A DNA stretch of 64,000 nt from NCBI RefSeq assembly GCF_001692325.1, contig NZ_LXKN01000066.1, positions 186,001 to 250,000 of the forward strand. Direction: 5' to 3'. Positions 41,210 through 50,754 of this stretch are shown in pieces. Positions within the stretch are counted from its first letter, which is position 1. Every line of letters starts with the position of its first letter. The DNA comes from Rhizobium sp. AC27/96 (GTDB lineage Bacteria > Pseudomonadota > Alphaproteobacteria > Rhizobiales > Rhizobiaceae). The notes under the pieces are model-generated. The model had not been told where the DNA came from and ran no database searches. It saw only the letters and a list, made by a program, of their open reading frames with translations. Both the position numbers and the translations under genes were made by a program.

Positions 41210-42292
41210 TCACCAGGTGGGCGACCAGCCGAGGTCTGGTGCCACTGTCTCCGCGAGATCGGTCAGCAGCCGCACATTCTCGGCGAGACCGAAGGCGGGC
41301 GGCAGGAAGAGTACAATCTCGTCTGCTGCGGCAAGGCCCGGGTCGTTGAACACGGCCTCGAGTACCTCGTCGGGCGCGCCGTGAAAGACCGGCGAAATCT
41401 GAGCGCCGACTGGCTGGTTGGCCGGCGCGAGCGCGCCCTTGGGACGGGACGCGGCTATCCCCTGGGTGCGACGCTCGAGATCGTAGGCAGCGTATTTCTC
41501 CCGGAGTTCACTAGTGGTGCCGACAAGGACCGAAGCGGCGACGGCCACCGGTGGCGGCTCGGTTCTCCAAGTCTTGTGCCAGGTGATCCGAAAAGCCTCG
41601 ATGCAGCGGGCCTGATATTCGCCAAAACTCTCGCCTTCGGCGTGGTCGTGCTGCACGGTTCCAGAGATGAGCCCGATTCCGAGTTCAGCGGCCTGCACCG
41701 CGGAGCCAAGGCTCGCCGATCCCTGCCGAATCCGGGACCGCAATGTTGGGCTGTGCGGCGTCACGCGCAGCTCGGCGCCCGCAGGAGCACCCTGGCCCGA
41801 CCCGGCGACGGTGTGAAGGACTTCCCCCGAGATCGCGGCAAGGAAGCGGGCCTGGCGGCGCTTGGCCTCCGTGCGGGCGTCGGTATCAACGGTGCCGAAG
41901 ACGGCGTCAAATGCGGCGTTGGCACCGGTCGAGATTGCCAATTCCAGCCGGCCGCCAATCAGCAGATCGGTCGTGCCGGCCGCCTCGGCGAGCAGGATCG
42001 GGTCCTGATAGCGCATCGGGATCACAGCAGAGCCCAGCGTGATGTGCTGTGTGTGCTGGCCAGTTGCGGCGAAAAACGGCAGGGGCGATGACAGATAGTG
42101 GTCGAAGTGCCGCTGATAGGCCCAGCCCGACTGGTAACCCAGGCGTTCGGCTGCCTTGAACAGCTCGATCCCATCACGCAGTCCCTGCGCCGGCCCGGCA
42201 TCATCGTTGAAGGATACCCTTGTGTTGAAGCCGAGCCGCTGCTTCGGGCGGAATGGCGAGGGCTGGATGCCGGCGGACGCTGCGATGCTCAT
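41210..42292 (-). CDS. LLM-class flavin-dependent oxidoreductase
   Basis: A 360-residue bacterial-luciferase-fold enzyme. RLGFNTRVSFNDDAG at the start, YQRHFDHYLSSPLPFFAATG, ITLGSAVIPMRYQDPILLAE and LLIGGRLELAISTGAN show the usual strand order around FMN. LLM monooxygenases oxidise varied substrates with reduced flavin from a separate reductase. It is the last gene of the Opp/Dpp importer operon, overlapping the ATPase gene by four bases, so it probably acts on the imported compound. Its length and the second LLM gene at 47951 suggest two oxidation steps. Confidence 0.85.
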   Translation of the reverse strand: MSIAASAGIQPSPFRPKQRLGFNTRVSFNDDAGPAQGLRDGIELFKAAERLGYQSGWAYQRHFDHYLSSPLPFFAATGQHTQHITLGSAVIPMRYQDPILLAEAAGTTDLLIGGRLELAISTGANAAFDAVFGTVDTDARTEAKRRQARFLAAISGEVLHTVAGSGQGAPAGAELRVTPHSPTLRSRIRQGSASLGSAVQAAELGIGLISGTVQHDHAEGESFGEYQARCIEAFRITWHKTWRTEPPPVAVAASVLVGTTSELREKYAAYDLERRTQGIAASRPKGALAPANQPVGAQISPVFHGAPDEVLEAVFNDPGLAAADEIVLFLPPAFGLAENVRLLTDLAETVAPDLGWSPTW

Positions 42293-44019
42293 GCGATCTT
42301 TTCCTGATTGATGATCCGGCGGAGTTGCGGATGGGGCGCACGACCGATGCCGGCGGCACCGGACGGGATCGATTGCAGCAATGATACGGTGTAGGGCTGC
42401 TGTGGGTTGTCGAAGATATCCGTCACGGTCCCATGTTCGACGATGCGCCCGTGTTGCATCACCGAGACGGTGTGGGCGAGTTGGCGCACAAGGGCCAGAT
42501 CGTGCGAGACGAACACATAGGTCAGGCCAAGGTTGGCTTGCAGCGAAAGCAGCACCTCGACGATATCGGCCTGAACGCTGACATCGAGCGCGGAGGTCGG
42601 CTCATCGAGAACGATCACATCAGGCTTGAGGACGAGTGAACGGGCAATCGCCACGCGCTGGCGCTGGCCGCCTGACAAGGCTTGCGGCTTGCGAGCGAGC
42701 AGATGCTCGCCGAGCCCGACATTGGCGATCGCTTCGCGTACTCGTTCGGCCCGCTCATTTCGGGTTCCGATCCTGAACCGGTCGAGTGGCTCGCGCACCA
42801 ATTGCTCGACTTTCCAGGTCGGGTCGAGTGAGATGAACGGGTTCTGGTAGACGAACTGAAGGTGGCGCCACACGTCGCGCAGCGACTCCTGCGAGCGGCC
42901 GGCAAGCTGTTCGCCGGCGACCGAGATATTGCCGGTATCGGGTTGTTCGAGCCCCAGTAGCAAGCGGATTGTCGTCGTCTTGCCCGAGCCGGACTCGCCC
43001 ACCAGCGCATGCGTGGTACCCGCCGGGACTGTGAACGACACGTCGTCGACAGCCTTCAGTATCCTGCCGCCCACCGTGAACGTCTTCGTGACCGCGTTGA
43101 CTTCGATCTTCGGTGCCTTGTCGGCGGCGGTATAGAGGAGGCGAAAACCGGGGTTGCGCAAAGAGGCATAACGGTCGGGGTTCAAGGCCGGGACGTCGGC
43201 ATGCAGCTTTCTTGCATATGCAGACGCCGGTGAAGAGAAAACGGTTTGCGTTCTACCAGCTTCCTGGATGGTGCCGTCCTTCAGCACCACCAGCGAGTCC
43301 GCCCTTTCGGCGGCGATCGCCAGATCATGAGTGATGAGAAGCAGGCTGATATCCAGATCTTGTTGCAACCGCGACAGCAGGTCGAGAATGCGTTTCTGTA
43401 TGGTCACATCGAGCGCGGAGGTCGGCTCGTCCGCGACCAGAAGCGAAGGTCTTGGAAGGACCGCAAGGCCGATCAGCACACGCTGCAACATGCCGCCGGA
43501 TAGCTCGTGCGGGTAGGAGTCATAGACACGCTGGGTGTTATCGAGCCCGACCTGGGCGAAGGTCTCGAGGACAAGTGCCTTGCGGATGACAGCATCGCGC
43601 TCGCCGATAAGCGCGGCCGCCTCCATCGCTTGAGCGCCGATCGTGCGCACCGGATTGAGCGCGTTGCCTGGGTCCTGCGGGATGAAGCCGATGGCCTTTC
43701 CCCGCAGCGGCCTGAAACGGCGCTCGGACAATGCCAGCACCTCGTGACCGTCGAACTCGACGCGGCCGGTGGCTCGCCCCCCATTCGGAAGCAGCCGCAG
43801 CACCGCGCGGGCGATGGTCGACTTGCCGGAGCCGGACTCTCCGATCAAGGCGAGGCTCTTGCCGCGACCCAGCTCGAACCCGACGTCGGTAACGACCTCA
43901 TGCGGCCCGTAGGAGACCGACAGGCCGTCGATCCGCAGCAAGGGGCTTGCCGTCTGCGTGGAAGGCTCGATTGTTTCGGCGTGATGAAGGGCGAGGGTCA
44001 ATCTGTCTTGCGTAGCCAT
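42289..44019 (-). CDS. Opp/Dpp-type ABC importer, fused two-domain ATPase
   Basis: A 576-residue protein with two complete ABC ATPase domains in tandem, equivalent to DppD plus DppF. Walker A motifs are GESGSGKST and GESGSGKTT, signatures are LSGGMLQRVLIGLAV and LSGGQRQRVAIARSL, and each domain has a Walker B (LLVADEPTSALD; VIVLDEPTSALD). The ATG at 44019 overlaps the preceding permease gene by 22 bp; the open frame continues upstream but only as antisense-like sequence within the permease gene. It powers the importer encoded with it. Confidence 0.9.
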   Translation of the reverse strand: MATQDRLTLALHHAETIEPSTQTASPLLRIDGLSVSYGPHEVVTDVGFELGRGKSLALIGESGSGKSTIARAVLRLLPNGGRATGRVEFDGHEVLALSERRFRPLRGKAIGFIPQDPGNALNPVRTIGAQAMEAAALIGERDAVIRKALVLETFAQVGLDNTQRVYDSYPHELSGGMLQRVLIGLAVLPRPSLLVADEPTSALDVTIQKRILDLLSRLQQDLDISLLLITHDLAIAAERADSLVVLKDGTIQEAGRTQTVFSSPASAYARKLHADVPALNPDRYASLRNPGFRLLYTAADKAPKIEVNAVTKTFTVGGRILKAVDDVSFTVPAGTTHALVGESGSGKTTTIRLLLGLEQPDTGNISVAGEQLAGRSQESLRDVWRHLQFVYQNPFISLDPTWKVEQLVREPLDRFRIGTRNERAERVREAIANVGLGEHLLARKPQALSGGQRQRVAIARSLVLKPDVIVLDEPTSALDVSVQADIVEVLLSLQANLGLTYVFVSHDLALVRQLAHTVSVMQHGRIVEHGTVTDIFDNPQQPYTVSLLQSIPSGAAGIGRAPHPQLRRIINQEKIA

Positions 44020-44846
44020 CGGCTGATCCTGTTCACGGAGAGGACGGTCGCGATCGTGATGAAGGCGGGCGCATATACGAGCCACGGCCATTTGAGGTAG
44101 TCCTTGCCGATCGAGATCAGCAGGCCCCAGTCGGAGGCGGGGGGTGGGTCGCCGTAGCCGAGGAAGGCGAGGCTGGCGATCACCAGGATCGAGTCGCCGA
44201 ACTGCAGCACTGCAAGGGGAAGTACCGAGCGCGACGCGTTCGGCAGCACATGGCGCCACAGAATGTGCCAGCGCGAGCCGCCCTGCAGAAATGAAGCCTC
44301 GACGAACGTCGCCTGCCGGGTCTTGATGACCTCCGAGCGCATGACGCGGGCGAAGACGGCCACTGCCGAGACGCCTGTGGCAATAGCGGCGTTCGTCGTG
44401 TCGAAGCCGATCGCGGTCACCACGATGACGGCAAGCAGGAATTTCGGAATCGCCAGCAGCACGTCGACCAATCGGGCGAACAGGATATCGACCCACCCAC
44501 CGAGGAAACCGGCCAGCAGGCCGATGAAGCCGCCGGCGACAACGCCAATGACGACGGCGATGAGCGCGCTCCTCACGGACGAAGCCGTGCCGTAGACGAC
44601 GCGAGTATAGACGTCGCGGCCCAGTTGGTCGGTGCCGAACCAGTGCGCGATACCGGGGCCGAGCAGTTTGTGGGCGGGGACACCGATGGCCGGGTCATGG
44701 CTGGTGAACAGGCCCGGCACAAGCGACCAGGCAATCACCAGCGCGATGATGGCGAAGGCGAGCGCAACGGTCGGCGGTATACGAAAGGCTGCCTGCCGGC
44801 TCTTTGCCTTGGTATGCGTGGTGGAGGTGACGGAGGCGAGGGTCAA
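43998..44846 (-). CDS. Opp/Dpp-type ABC importer permease (DppC-like)
   Basis: A 282-residue permease with about six membrane segments. WFGTDQLGRDVYTRVVYGTA near residue 70 is the DppC/OppC signature, and EASFLQGGSRWHILWRHVLP is the ATPase-contact loop. It overlaps the DppB-like gene by four bases and the fused ATPase gene by 22. Substrates of this class include peptides, metal chelates, opines and other small solutes. Confidence 0.9.
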   Translation of the reverse strand: MTLASVTSTTHTKAKSRQAAFRIPPTVALAFAIIALVIAWSLVPGLFTSHDPAIGVPAHKLLGPGIAHWFGTDQLGRDVYTRVVYGTASSVRSALIAVVIGVVAGGFIGLLAGFLGGWVDILFARLVDVLLAIPKFLLAVIVVTAIGFDTTNAAIATGVSAVAVFARVMRSEVIKTRQATFVEASFLQGGSRWHILWRHVLPNASRSVLPLAVLQFGDSILVIASLAFLGYGDPPPASDWGLLISIGKDYLKWPWLVYAPAFITIATVLSVNRISRWLRKTD

Positions 44847-45853
44847 GATGCCAGCTCCTCGGAAATGCCCGCCGCATTGTCGTCAGCGGTGACAGGGCGC
44901 CGGTCGGAATTGCCAAGCAGCTTCACGCGCGGGTCCAGCAACGGATAGGCAAGGTCTGCGATCAGGTTTACGAGCACGAAGACCACCGCCGCCAGCGAGA
45001 CGACCGCCTGCAGGACGGGCAGGTCCTGGGTGCTGACCGAACGCTGCACCAGGCTGCCGACACCGGTGCGCCCAAAGACTGCCTCCGTGATCAGCGAGCC
45101 GCCGAGCAGTTCACCGATGGTGAGCGCGACGATCGTGATGACCGGGAGGGAGGACGGCTTCAGCAGGTGCTTGGCAAAAAGGCGCATCTGCCCGAGGCCG
45201 CGACTGCGCGCGACGGCGGCATATTCCTGCCGGGACTCGTGGTCGAGGTTGGCGATCAGCACTTCGGCGATTTGTGCCGAGATGGGGATGCCGAGCGCGA
45301 TTGCCGCAAAGAGGGTGGCCCAGACGCTGTCGGGTTCGATGACGCGGAAGAGACCGAGCTGAAAACCGAAGATGTGGATCAGCACCAGGCCGATGACGAA
45401 ATTGGGCACGGACAGGAACAGGGACGGAAAGCCGCGCAGCAGGCCCTGGCCAAGCCGCTTTGGCAGAAACTGGGTGCCGTAGGCGATCACCATTGCCAAT
45501 AGCAGCGCCACGACAAGGCCCGTAGAGGCGAGGATCAGTGTCGATGGCAGCACCTCTCCGATCAGGGTTGTCACGGGCCTATTGGTTCGCATCGACAGGC
45601 CGAGGTCACCAGTCAGGAAGTTCGAGAGGGATGTCGACAACTGCACTAGAACCGGCTTGTCCAAGCCCTGAGCGGCGATGATTTCCTGGATCTCTTCCTC
45701 GGTGAACCCGTTCTGCGGGTTACGAAGAACGTTGGTCACGGGGTCGCCCGGCAGGATGCTGACGACGACAAAGGTCAGGACGTAGGCCAGCAGGATGACG
45801 ACCAGGGCCTGGACGAAGCGCTTTGCGGCGTAGTTTAGGTAGACATTCTTCAT
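44843..45853 (-). CDS. Opp/Dpp-type ABC importer permease (DppB-like)
   Basis: A 336-residue permease. The N-terminal YAAKRFVQALVVILLAYVL and the VVSILPGDPVTNVLR motif are typical of DppB/OppB. The contact loop is AAVARSRGLGQMRLFAKHLL. I chose the ATG at 45853; a GTG nine bases upstream is nearly on top of the ribosome site. It follows the binding-protein gene by 38 bp and overlaps the DppC-like gene by four bases. Confidence 0.88.
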   Translation of the reverse strand: MKNVYLNYAAKRFVQALVVILLAYVLTFVVVSILPGDPVTNVLRNPQNGFTEEEIQEIIAAQGLDKPVLVQLSTSLSNFLTGDLGLSMRTNRPVTTLIGEVLPSTLILASTGLVVALLLAMVIAYGTQFLPKRLGQGLLRGFPSLFLSVPNFVIGLVLIHIFGFQLGLFRVIEPDSVWATLFAAIALGIPISAQIAEVLIANLDHESRQEYAAVARSRGLGQMRLFAKHLLKPSSLPVITIVALTIGELLGGSLITEAVFGRTGVGSLVQRSVSTQDLPVLQAVVSLAAVVFVLVNLIADLAYPLLDPRVKLLGNSDRRPVTADDNAAGISEELAS

Positions 45854-45891
45854 GCCGCTCACATCCTTCCGTTGCTCGATTGCACTGCGGG

Positions 45892-47544
45892 TTAGTCGGT
45901 GATCGTGGCCGTGTAGTAGCTGGCATAGGCGACGCCGTTGTACGTCTCGCCCTTGAGCTTCGGGGACTGCACGTAGATCCGCTGGACGATCTGCGTGCGC
46001 GGGATGAAGTAGCCCTGTTCGAGGACATACTTTTGCAGCTCATCGAGAAGCGGCGCACGGATTTCGGCAGAGCCGGCGCTGGCAATCTTGTCGCGCAGCT
46101 CGTTGATCCTCTGGTCCCTTTCATCAAGGGCAAACCAGTTCTCGCCATTGTTGGCGTTGGTGAGGATGCCGGCGACGGTGCCGGCGTCGATGAAGCTGCG
46201 TGTCACCTCATAGGCCGCTACAGCGGGGCCGCCGAACGCGACCTTTTGGCCAAACGTCACGACGTCATAGGCCCGGATGTCGACCTTCCAGCCGATCTTG
46301 CCGAGTTGCTGGGCGATGAGCTCATCGATCGACTTGGAGGTTGCGAGATAGGGGTTGGAGTAGATTGTCAGCGACAGTTGCTTGCCATCCTTCGCGCGGA
46401 TGCCGCCAGCGCCCTTGATCCAGCCCGCCTCATCGAGGAGTTTCTCGGCCTTATCCGGGTTATAGGCCAAGAGATCGCTGTGGTCGGTCGCGCCGGGCAC
46501 GTTGCTCTGGATGAAGGATGTCGCCAGCTTCCAGTCGGGCGTATAGACGGTGTCGATGATTTCCTGGCGATTGATGCCGGCCTGCAGAGCCTGGCGCACC
46601 TTTACGTCATCATAGGGAGCGAGCTTGGTATTGACCGCCCAGCCGTTGACGAAGCCGAGATAGCGTGGTGTCGCGATGGTGAAGCCGTCGGCCTTGAGAG
46701 ATTGCAGCTCCTGCGGCGAAGCATTGTAGGCAACGTCCGCCTGGCCAGACTGAACAGAGGCGACGCGCAGCGACGGCTCGGACACCAGCTTGTAGGTGAT
46801 TGAATCGAGATAGGCCGGGCCGGTGTGGCCGACTGCCGGGGGACCCCAATTGTAATCCTTGCGCTTCACCAGCTTTACGAAGTCGCCTTCCTTCCAGGAA
46901 CTGACCAGATAAGGGCCGCTGCCGGAGGTCTTGCTGAGGTCAGCCTGCTGAGGTGCGGGCAGGGCAATCGTCTTCGGAGAAATCAGGATCGAGCCGTGAT
47001 AGCCGAGTGTCGGGATGAAGCCGAGCGTCGGCTTCTTGAAGATGACTTTTACGGTGCTTGCGTCGACCGCCTCGGCGCGGTCGTAGGTCTTCGGGAAGAG
47101 CCCGATGGGGTTGATGCCTTCCTTCTTGCGGCCGGCGTACCAGATATCGAGATTGGCGACGACAGCAGCTGCATCGAGCGGGGTACCGTCGGAGAAGGTC
47201 ACGCCGCTCTTCAGGTGGAGCGTGAATTCGGTGGCGCTGTCGTTTTGCTCCCATCGCTCTGCAATCCAGGGGCTGACCTTGCCGTCTGCATCGACGTAAA
47301 CAAGCTTATCGGTGACGTGGCCCCAGATGTGGCCTTGAAAGCTGGAGATCGCGCTGTTGTTCGGGATCCAGGTGTCACCCAGCGAATCGATGAGGAAGGT
47401 GATGTCACCGCCGTTGCGCGGGCTGTCGGCACTCAGAGCCGGGCCAAGCCCTGCCGCCGTCACGAGAGCGCCGGTTGCGAGTGCGGAGGTGGCAATCAGA
47501 AGGTGGCGCCGGCTAAGGGAAAGTGAAGAAAATGGTTTGGTCAT
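45892..47544 (-). CDS. Opp/Dpp-type ABC importer binding protein with Tat-like signal
   Basis: A 550-residue family 5 extracellular binding protein. The leader SLSRRHLLIATSALATGALV has twin arginines, pointing to Tat export. The mature part shows ITFLIDSLGDTWIPNNSAIS, HLKSGVTFSDGTPLDAAAV and KVRQALQAGINRQEIIDTV, standard for DppA/OppA-like proteins. The start at 47544 follows AGGAT; an ATG at 47559 is possible. It is the first gene of a five-gene operon (binding protein, two permeases, fused ATPase, LLM oxidoreductase) and diverges from a second LLM gene. Confidence 0.88.
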   Translation of the reverse strand: MTKPFSSLSLSRRHLLIATSALATGALVTAAGLGPALSADSPRNGGDITFLIDSLGDTWIPNNSAISSFQGHIWGHVTDKLVYVDADGKVSPWIAERWEQNDSATEFTLHLKSGVTFSDGTPLDAAAVVANLDIWYAGRKKEGINPIGLFPKTYDRAEAVDASTVKVIFKKPTLGFIPTLGYHGSILISPKTIALPAPQQADLSKTSGSGPYLVSSWKEGDFVKLVKRKDYNWGPPAVGHTGPAYLDSITYKLVSEPSLRVASVQSGQADVAYNASPQELQSLKADGFTIATPRYLGFVNGWAVNTKLAPYDDVKVRQALQAGINRQEIIDTVYTPDWKLATSFIQSNVPGATDHSDLLAYNPDKAEKLLDEAGWIKGAGGIRAKDGKQLSLTIYSNPYLATSKSIDELIAQQLGKIGWKVDIRAYDVVTFGQKVAFGGPAVAAYEVTRSFIDAGTVAGILTNANNGENWFALDERDQRINELRDKIASAGSAEIRAPLLDELQKYVLEQGYFIPRTQIVQRIYVQSPKLKGETYNGVAYASYYTATITD

Positions 47545-47950
47545 GAAACGATCCTGCATTGCTGGACGGGAAGATCATGGCCCATAGCGTAAGGAGGCGG
47601 GTTGCTGAGAGAAAGACCAGTTGTTCTTTTTCTACTAAATTTGTAGATTATTTTGGCCTCATTTTCGCGTCCGGGCGGATCAGCTTTTCCGGGCTCGGCA
47701 CAAACTTCTGATGTTAAAGCGCTTTTGGTAACGGGTAGCAGTCTTATTCCGCCGACCAAGGCAAGCCTGTTTGGCGTAAGCAAGCTGATCGAATTATCGG
47801 GAGGTTCCCCGACGCTCGCGGGCGACAGTTTCGATCGCCATTGGCGCAATGCACGTACACATACGCTTCACGACCCGGTGGGCTGGAAATATCAGGCCGC
47901 CGGCAGTTACTATCTCAACGGCAAGCAGACGCCGCGCCATCTAGACCGGA
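47545..47950. other. Divergent intergenic region between importer operon and LLM monooxygenase
   Basis: 406 bp that must hold promoters for both directions. A 17-bp imperfect palindrome, TCTACTAAATTTGTAGA (14 of 17 positions symmetric), is at 47631-47647 and is a candidate regulator site. An open frame at 47653 runs into the monooxygenase gene, but I find no family features in it. Confidence 0.5.
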
Positions 47951-49330
47951 ATGACGGACACCATCATGACCAAGAAGAAACAGATCCTGCTCAACGCCTT
48001 CAACATGAACTGCGTGGGCCATATCAATCACGGCCTATGGGCGCATCCACGGGATCAGTCCGATCGCTACAAGACGCTGAGCTACTGGACCTCGCTTGCC
48101 GCGACTTTGGAGCGCGGCCTGTTCGACGGCATCTTTCTCGCTGACATCCTCGGCGTCTACGATGTCTATCAGAACTCGGTCGATCTGACGTTGCGCGAGT
48201 CCATTCAGTTGCCGGTCAACGATCCCTTGATGCTGGTGTCCGCCATGGCGGCTGTGACTGAGCACCTCGGCTTCGGCGTTACCGTCAATGCCAGCGCCGA
48301 TGCGCCCTATATTTTTGCCAGGCGCATGTCGACGCTCGATCATCTGACGAACGGGCGTATCGGCTGGAATATCGTGACAGGCTATCTCGATAGCGCGGCG
48401 CGGGGCCTGGGTCTGGACACGCAGCTCGAGCATGATAGCCGCTACGATCGCGCCGATGATTATCTGAGCGTCCTCTACAAGCTCTGGGAAGGCAGCTGGG
48501 AGGATGATGCCGTCCTGGTGGACAAGGAGAGGCGCATCTATGCCGATCCGAGCAAGGTTCATGCGATCGATCACCAGGGGCAATTCTATCGCTCGCAGGG
48601 CTATCATCTCGCCGAGCCCTCGATGCAGCGCACGCCGGTGCTCTATCAGGCGGGCACCTCAGGTCGCGGTCGCCAGTTCGCTGGCCGTCACGCCGAATGC
48701 ATTTTCATCGGTGCGACCGACAAGAGTGCAGCGCGGGCGACATCCCGTACACTGCGTGAAGCGGTCGTTGCGGCTGGGCGAAAGCCCGATGACGTCAAGA
48801 TATTCCTCGGCATGACCGTCGTCGCCGACCACTCCACCGCTGCTGCCAAGGAAAAGCACGCGGAATATTTGCGCTACGCCAATCCGGAGGCGGGGCTTGC
48901 GCATTTCTCGGCGAGCACCGGCATTGATTTTTCGCGTTATGATCTGGACGAGACCATTACCTATGGCACGTCAAATGCCAGCCAGTCGGCCACGCAAATC
49001 GCGCAGCAGCGTGGCTGGACGAAGCGGCAGCTGCTGCAGGAGCTTGCCATCGGCGGGCGCTATCCTGTTGTCGTCGGCGATGCAGCAACCGTTGCCGATG
49101 AGCTCGCTTCCTGGGTGGACGAGGGCGAAATCGACGGCTTCAATCTCACCCGTACAGTCATGCCGGAAAGCTTCGAGGACTTCATCGATATCGTCGTGCC
49201 CGCGCTACAGGATCGCGGTATCTATAAAACAGCCTATGCGGAAGGGGCGCTCCGGCGAAAGCTCCTCGGCGAAGGCGATCGGTTGCCGGATCGCCACACA
49301 GGTGCTTCCTATCGCCTCCAGAGATCCTAG
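47951..49330 (+). CDS. FMNH2-dependent monooxygenase, NtaA/SnaA/DszA (LLM) family
   Basis: A 459-residue LLM monooxygenase. LNAFNMNCVGHINHGLWAHP, ERGLFDGIFLADILGVYDVY, MSTLDHLTNGRIGWNIVTGY and PVLYQAGTSGRGRQFAGRHA are conserved in the group that includes nitrilotriacetate, EDTA and dibenzothiophene-sulfone monooxygenases. These use FMNH2 from a separate flavin reductase, not seen in the window. It diverges from an importer operon that ends in another LLM gene. Uptake followed by oxidative cleavage of a heteroatom compound is the likely pathway; the substrate is unknown. Confidence 0.85.
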   Translation: MTDTIMTKKKQILLNAFNMNCVGHINHGLWAHPRDQSDRYKTLSYWTSLAATLERGLFDGIFLADILGVYDVYQNSVDLTLRESIQLPVNDPLMLVSAMAAVTEHLGFGVTVNASADAPYIFARRMSTLDHLTNGRIGWNIVTGYLDSAARGLGLDTQLEHDSRYDRADDYLSVLYKLWEGSWEDDAVLVDKERRIYADPSKVHAIDHQGQFYRSQGYHLAEPSMQRTPVLYQAGTSGRGRQFAGRHAECIFIGATDKSAARATSRTLREAVVAAGRKPDDVKIFLGMTVVADHSTAAAKEKHAEYLRYANPEAGLAHFSASTGIDFSRYDLDETITYGTSNASQSATQIAQQRGWTKRQLLQELAIGGRYPVVVGDAATVADELASWVDEGEIDGFNLTRTVMPESFEDFIDIVVPALQDRGIYKTAYAEGALRRKLLGEGDRLPDRHTGASYRLQRS

Positions 49331-49539
49331 CGTCTCGACCCTTGCGCACTTGAGACTGCTCAGGGTTTTTCCTGCGGCTCGATCGGCGAACACGACGGTA
49401 AACCTGATTTCCTCGCTCACACAGCGGCACGCTCAGTGATGGAGAGAATTGAATCGAGTCTTTCATAGACGACTCGCTCTTGACGGAGGCTTGCAAGTTC
49501 TATTTAGTTCGGTGAGAGAACGAATTAACTGAGGGCGCC

Positions 49540-50754
49540 GTGAGCGAAACCCAACGCATCTCCCGAAAATTCTCGCAGCGTGCCGTCATGGAGGCGATCG
49601 TCCAGAATGGGCCGATCTCCCGGGCATCGATTGCCAAGCAGACCAATCTGTCCAAGCAGACAATCTCTGAAATCGTCCGCCAGCTCGAACTGGATGGCTG
49701 GGTGCAGGAGACCGGTCGCACCTCGGGCCATATCGGACGGACCGCGGTCACCTATGAGCTTATTCCGGACGCAGCCTATATCGCCGCCGTCGACCTTGGC
49801 GGCACGAAGGTGCGCCTGGCGATCGCCGATCTCGCCTGCCAGGTTTTTGCCGAAGAAGTGGCTCCGACCGATCGCCGGGGCGGACAGTTTGTCGTCGACC
49901 AGATTGCCGCGCTGTGCTGGCAGGCCGCGGCCCATCAGAATATTCCCCGGGAAAAGATTCGCATGGCCGTGGTGGGTGCTCCCGGTGCGCCGGAACAGTC
50001 GACCGGCCGAATTCTTCTGGCGCCAAATATTCCGGGCATCGACAAGATGAATGTCGCGGCCGCCCTCGAAAAGGCGCTCGGCTTCGCTGTGGCACTGGAA
50101 AATGATGTCAATCTCTGCGTCATCGGCGAGAACTGGCTCGGCCAGGGACAGGGCATCGACAATCTTGCCTATATTGCCGTTGGCACCGGCATTGGCGGCG
50201 GCCTGATGGTCAACGGGCAACTGGTGCGCGGCGTCAGCAATGCTGCCGGCGAACTTGGTTTCCTGCCGTTTGGCGCGGATCCGTTCGATCCTGAATCCTC
50301 AAGGGCCGGTGCTTATGAACGGGTCGTCGCTTCATTCGGGATCATCGAGCGCTATCAGGAACTGGCCGGTCACGCCGCGACGGTTCCGGAGATTTTCGAG
50401 AAGGCCGCGGCCGGCGACAACAATGCCGCGACGGTGCTCGACGATACGGCCAGGCTCCTGGCGCGAGGCATTGCCGCGATCGCCGCGATCGCCAATCCGC
50501 AGAAAGTCATCCTCGGTGGTTCGATCGGCCTGCGCGAGGAGTTGATTGAGCGGGTGCGGAAGTTCCTGCCGCAGTGCTTCCCTTATCCGGTGGAGATCGA
50601 GACGAGCCTTCTCGGCGCGCGTGCCGCAATCGTCGGAGCGACCGCGATCGGGCTCAGCCATCTGCACAACGCGCTTTTTGGCGCCGATGCACCCGATGGC
50701 CGCATGTCGCTACCGCCGGCAGAGACCGTGTCCTTCAAGGAGGCTGTGCAATGA
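49540..50754 (+). CDS. ROK-family transcriptional regulator without the zinc-binding motif
   Basis: A 404-residue protein. An N-terminal winged helix (GPISRASIAKQTNLSKQTIS) is followed by a ROK sugar-kinase-like domain (AVDLGGTKVRLAIADL; VALENDVNLCVIGENW; YIAVGTGIGGGLMVNGQLV). ROK proteins usually have a C-x-C-G-x2-G-C zinc motif after the GEL/GEI segment. Here AAGELGFLPFGADPFDPESS has no cysteine. Effector binding may therefore differ. The GTG start is used. The stop overlaps the M20 gene start by four bases, so the regulator is in the operon it probably controls. Confidence 0.83.
   Translation: MSETQRISRKFSQRAVMEAIVQNGPISRASIAKQTNLSKQTISEIVRQLELDGWVQETGRTSGHIGRTAVTYELIPDAAYIAAVDLGGTKVRLAIADLACQVFAEEVAPTDRRGGQFVVDQIAALCWQAAAHQNIPREKIRMAVVGAPGAPEQSTGRILLAPNIPGIDKMNVAAALEKALGFAVALENDVNLCVIGENWLGQGQGIDNLAYIAVGTGIGGGLMVNGQLVRGVSNAAGELGFLPFGADPFDPESSRAGAYERVVASFGIIERYQELAGHAATVPEIFEKAAAGDNNAATVLDDTARLLARGIAAIAAIANPQKVILGGSIGLREELIERVRKFLPQCFPYPVEIETSLLGARAAIVGATAIGLSHLHNALFGADAPDGRMSLPPAETVSFKEAVQ

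Noticed and set aside
42289..44496. Longer N-terminus for the fused ATPase (735 residues)
   Set aside because: The extra 159 residues lie inside the DppC-like permease gene and are Arg/Pro-rich shadow sequence; the ATG at 44019 fits the family.
47653..48144. Open frame before the NtaA-like gene that could be a small flavin-binding protein
   Set aside because: It has a faint LLVTGSS start, but no flavodoxin or flavin-reductase motif follows and it runs into the monooxygenase gene in another frame.
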